From: Acidocella sp. KAb 2-4 | GTDB taxonomy: Bacteria > Pseudomonadota > Alphaproteobacteria > Acetobacterales > Acetobacteraceae | NCBI RefSeq assembly: GCF_020567705.1 | Contig: NZ_JAJDJU010000010.1 | Span: 44,180-108,179 of the forward strand | Length of the DNA: 64,000 nt | Reading direction: 5' to 3' | Program-made: the position numbers and the translations under genes | Part shown: one piece after another, positions 63,640 through 64,000 of the stretch | Layout: every line of letters begins with the position of its first letter | Position numbering within the stretch: position 1 is the stretch's first letter | The notes under the pieces: model-generated | What the model was told of the DNA's origin: nothing | Databases searched by the model: none | Seen by the model: only the letters and a program-made list of their open reading frames with translations

Positions 63640-64000
63640 ATGATTCGGCGGCGTGGCGCGGCGGCATTCTCGGTGGTCTTGGCGTTTTCTCTGGGCGGGT
63701 GTTCAAGCCCATTGGGGTTGTATCACAGCCTCGAAGGTGGCGCGATTGCGCAGAGCCGGCAAGCCCCGCCAGGCGCCAACCAGCCTTACCCCAATCTGGC
63801 CGATGTGCCAGCCGCCCCCGCCGCCACCCCGGCTGGCGCGCAGGCGGCCATCGCGGCGCAGGCGCGTGGCGCGGCGGGCGGTGTCTCCGCCCCGGCGCCA
63901 GAGGCGCTTGCGGGGCTGGCCCTGCCCATCGCCGCGCCGCCCGTGCCCAATGTGCCGGGGCTGCAACTCACCGCTCCACCTGTCTCTTATACACATCTGA
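63640..64000 (+). CDS. Lipoprotein, truncated by contig end
   Basis: Starts at ATG 63640 (in-frame GTG at 63637) with GGGAGA about 8 bases upstream. Signal peptide MIRRRGAAAFSVVLAFS followed by a lipobox LGGC (Cys about residue 21). The rest is rich in Pro and Ala (NQPYPNLADVPAAP). Genuine sequence stops at 63979; the remaining bases are adapter, so the last codons are not real. YPNLADVP motifs occur in outer-membrane-linked lipoproteins, but the function is unknown. Confidence 0.7.
   Translation, partial: MIRRRGAAAFSVVLAFSLGGCSSPLGLYHSLEGGAIAQSRQAPPGANQPYPNLADVPAAPAATPAGAQAAIAAQARGAAGGVSAPAPEALAGLALPIAAPPVPNVPGLQLTAPPVSYTHL
63980..64000. other. Nextera transposase adapter (sequencing artefact)
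   Basis: CTGTCTCTTATACACATCT at 63980-63998 is the Tn5 mosaic-end/Nextera adapter, and the next two bases GA continue one of the two Nextera adapter arms. It is not genomic and marks the end of an assembled contig. Confidence 0.97.

Noticed and set aside
60641..63640. Plus-strand open frame of 999 codons opposite the O-antigen ligase-like gene and phaC
   Set aside because: High GC creates long frames antisense to real genes; its product is Arg/Gln/His-rich low complexity with no family pattern, while both minus-strand genes have clear motifs.

Overview
This window is a GC-rich, densely packed chromosomal segment from an alphaproteobacterium, most likely an Acetobacteraceae-type Rhodospirillales. 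The evidence is the CcrM-type GANTC methyltransferase, a split Fo operon with a b' subunit, a PTS-Ntr locus with a short HPr kinase, the Usg protein, an ScfR-type regulator beside methylcitrate genes, FixL/FixJ/FixK, and a class I PHA synthase. I see no rRNA, tRNA, CRISPR array, insertion sequence or prophage. The last 21 bases match an Illumina Nextera transposase adapter, so the window ends at a contig end and the final gene is cut by an artefact.

Layout. 0-2.4 kb (minus): fragment of a P-loop kinase and an EnvZ/OmpR-type two-component pair. 2.7-5.7 kb (plus): PLP decarboxylase, dienelactone hydrolase and an exported protein. 5.7-12.7 kb (minus): mnmE, the PTS-Ntr/RapZ/HprK block and minCDE. 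12.8-17.2 kb: nitrosative-stress module hcp, hcr, nsrR with a perfect FNR-type box, then ccrM. 17.4-19.9 kb: Fo ATP synthase operon. 20.0-22.4 kb: polar amino acid ABC transporter lacking its ATPase. 22.4-26.6 kb: FNR-boxed carbamate-kinase-like gene followed by fixL, fixJ, an orphan degenerate receiver with a FixK-type box, and fixK. 26.6-32.0 kb: zinc/manganese-type ABC operon behind an AT-rich palindrome, Zur, an atypical Nramp and a tiny membrane protein. 32.0-35.8 kb: prpB, prpC and the divergent ScfR regulator with repeated TTTGCG motifs. 35.8-40.0 kb (minus): tightly overlapping dnaB-alr-mlaE-mlaF. 40.0-44.6 kb: Pat-type acetyltransferase, a conserved unknown, an exported His/Pro-rich protein and a CAP-domain protein. 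44.8-46.2 kb: rpsF-rpsR-rplI. 46.2-48.9 kb: cfa, an S49 peptidase, a GNAT protein and a 54-residue cytochrome oxidase subunit IV-like protein. 48.9-54.9 kb: purN, purM, perM, hda, ppk, usg. 55-57.2 kb: groESL with two CIRCE-like elements. 57.3-63.6 kb: unknown membrane protein, a CobW-type GTPase, glycosyltransferase, O-antigen ligase-like protein and phaC. 63.6 kb to the end: truncated lipoprotein.

How the genes work together. The strongest theme is low-oxygen and nitrosative-stress control. FixL keeps the heme-ligand His and the key Arg, FixK keeps the E..SR DNA-reading residues, and three matching boxes sit upstream of hcp, of the carbamate-kinase-like gene and of a receiver that has lost its phosphoacceptor Asp. 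Together they form a compact FixLJ-K circuit with a possible built-in feedback element. Other themes are metal homeostasis (ABC importer, Zur, Nramp, GTPase chaperone, His-rich protein), storage polymers (ppk, phaC) and propionyl-CoA use (prpBC/ScfR).
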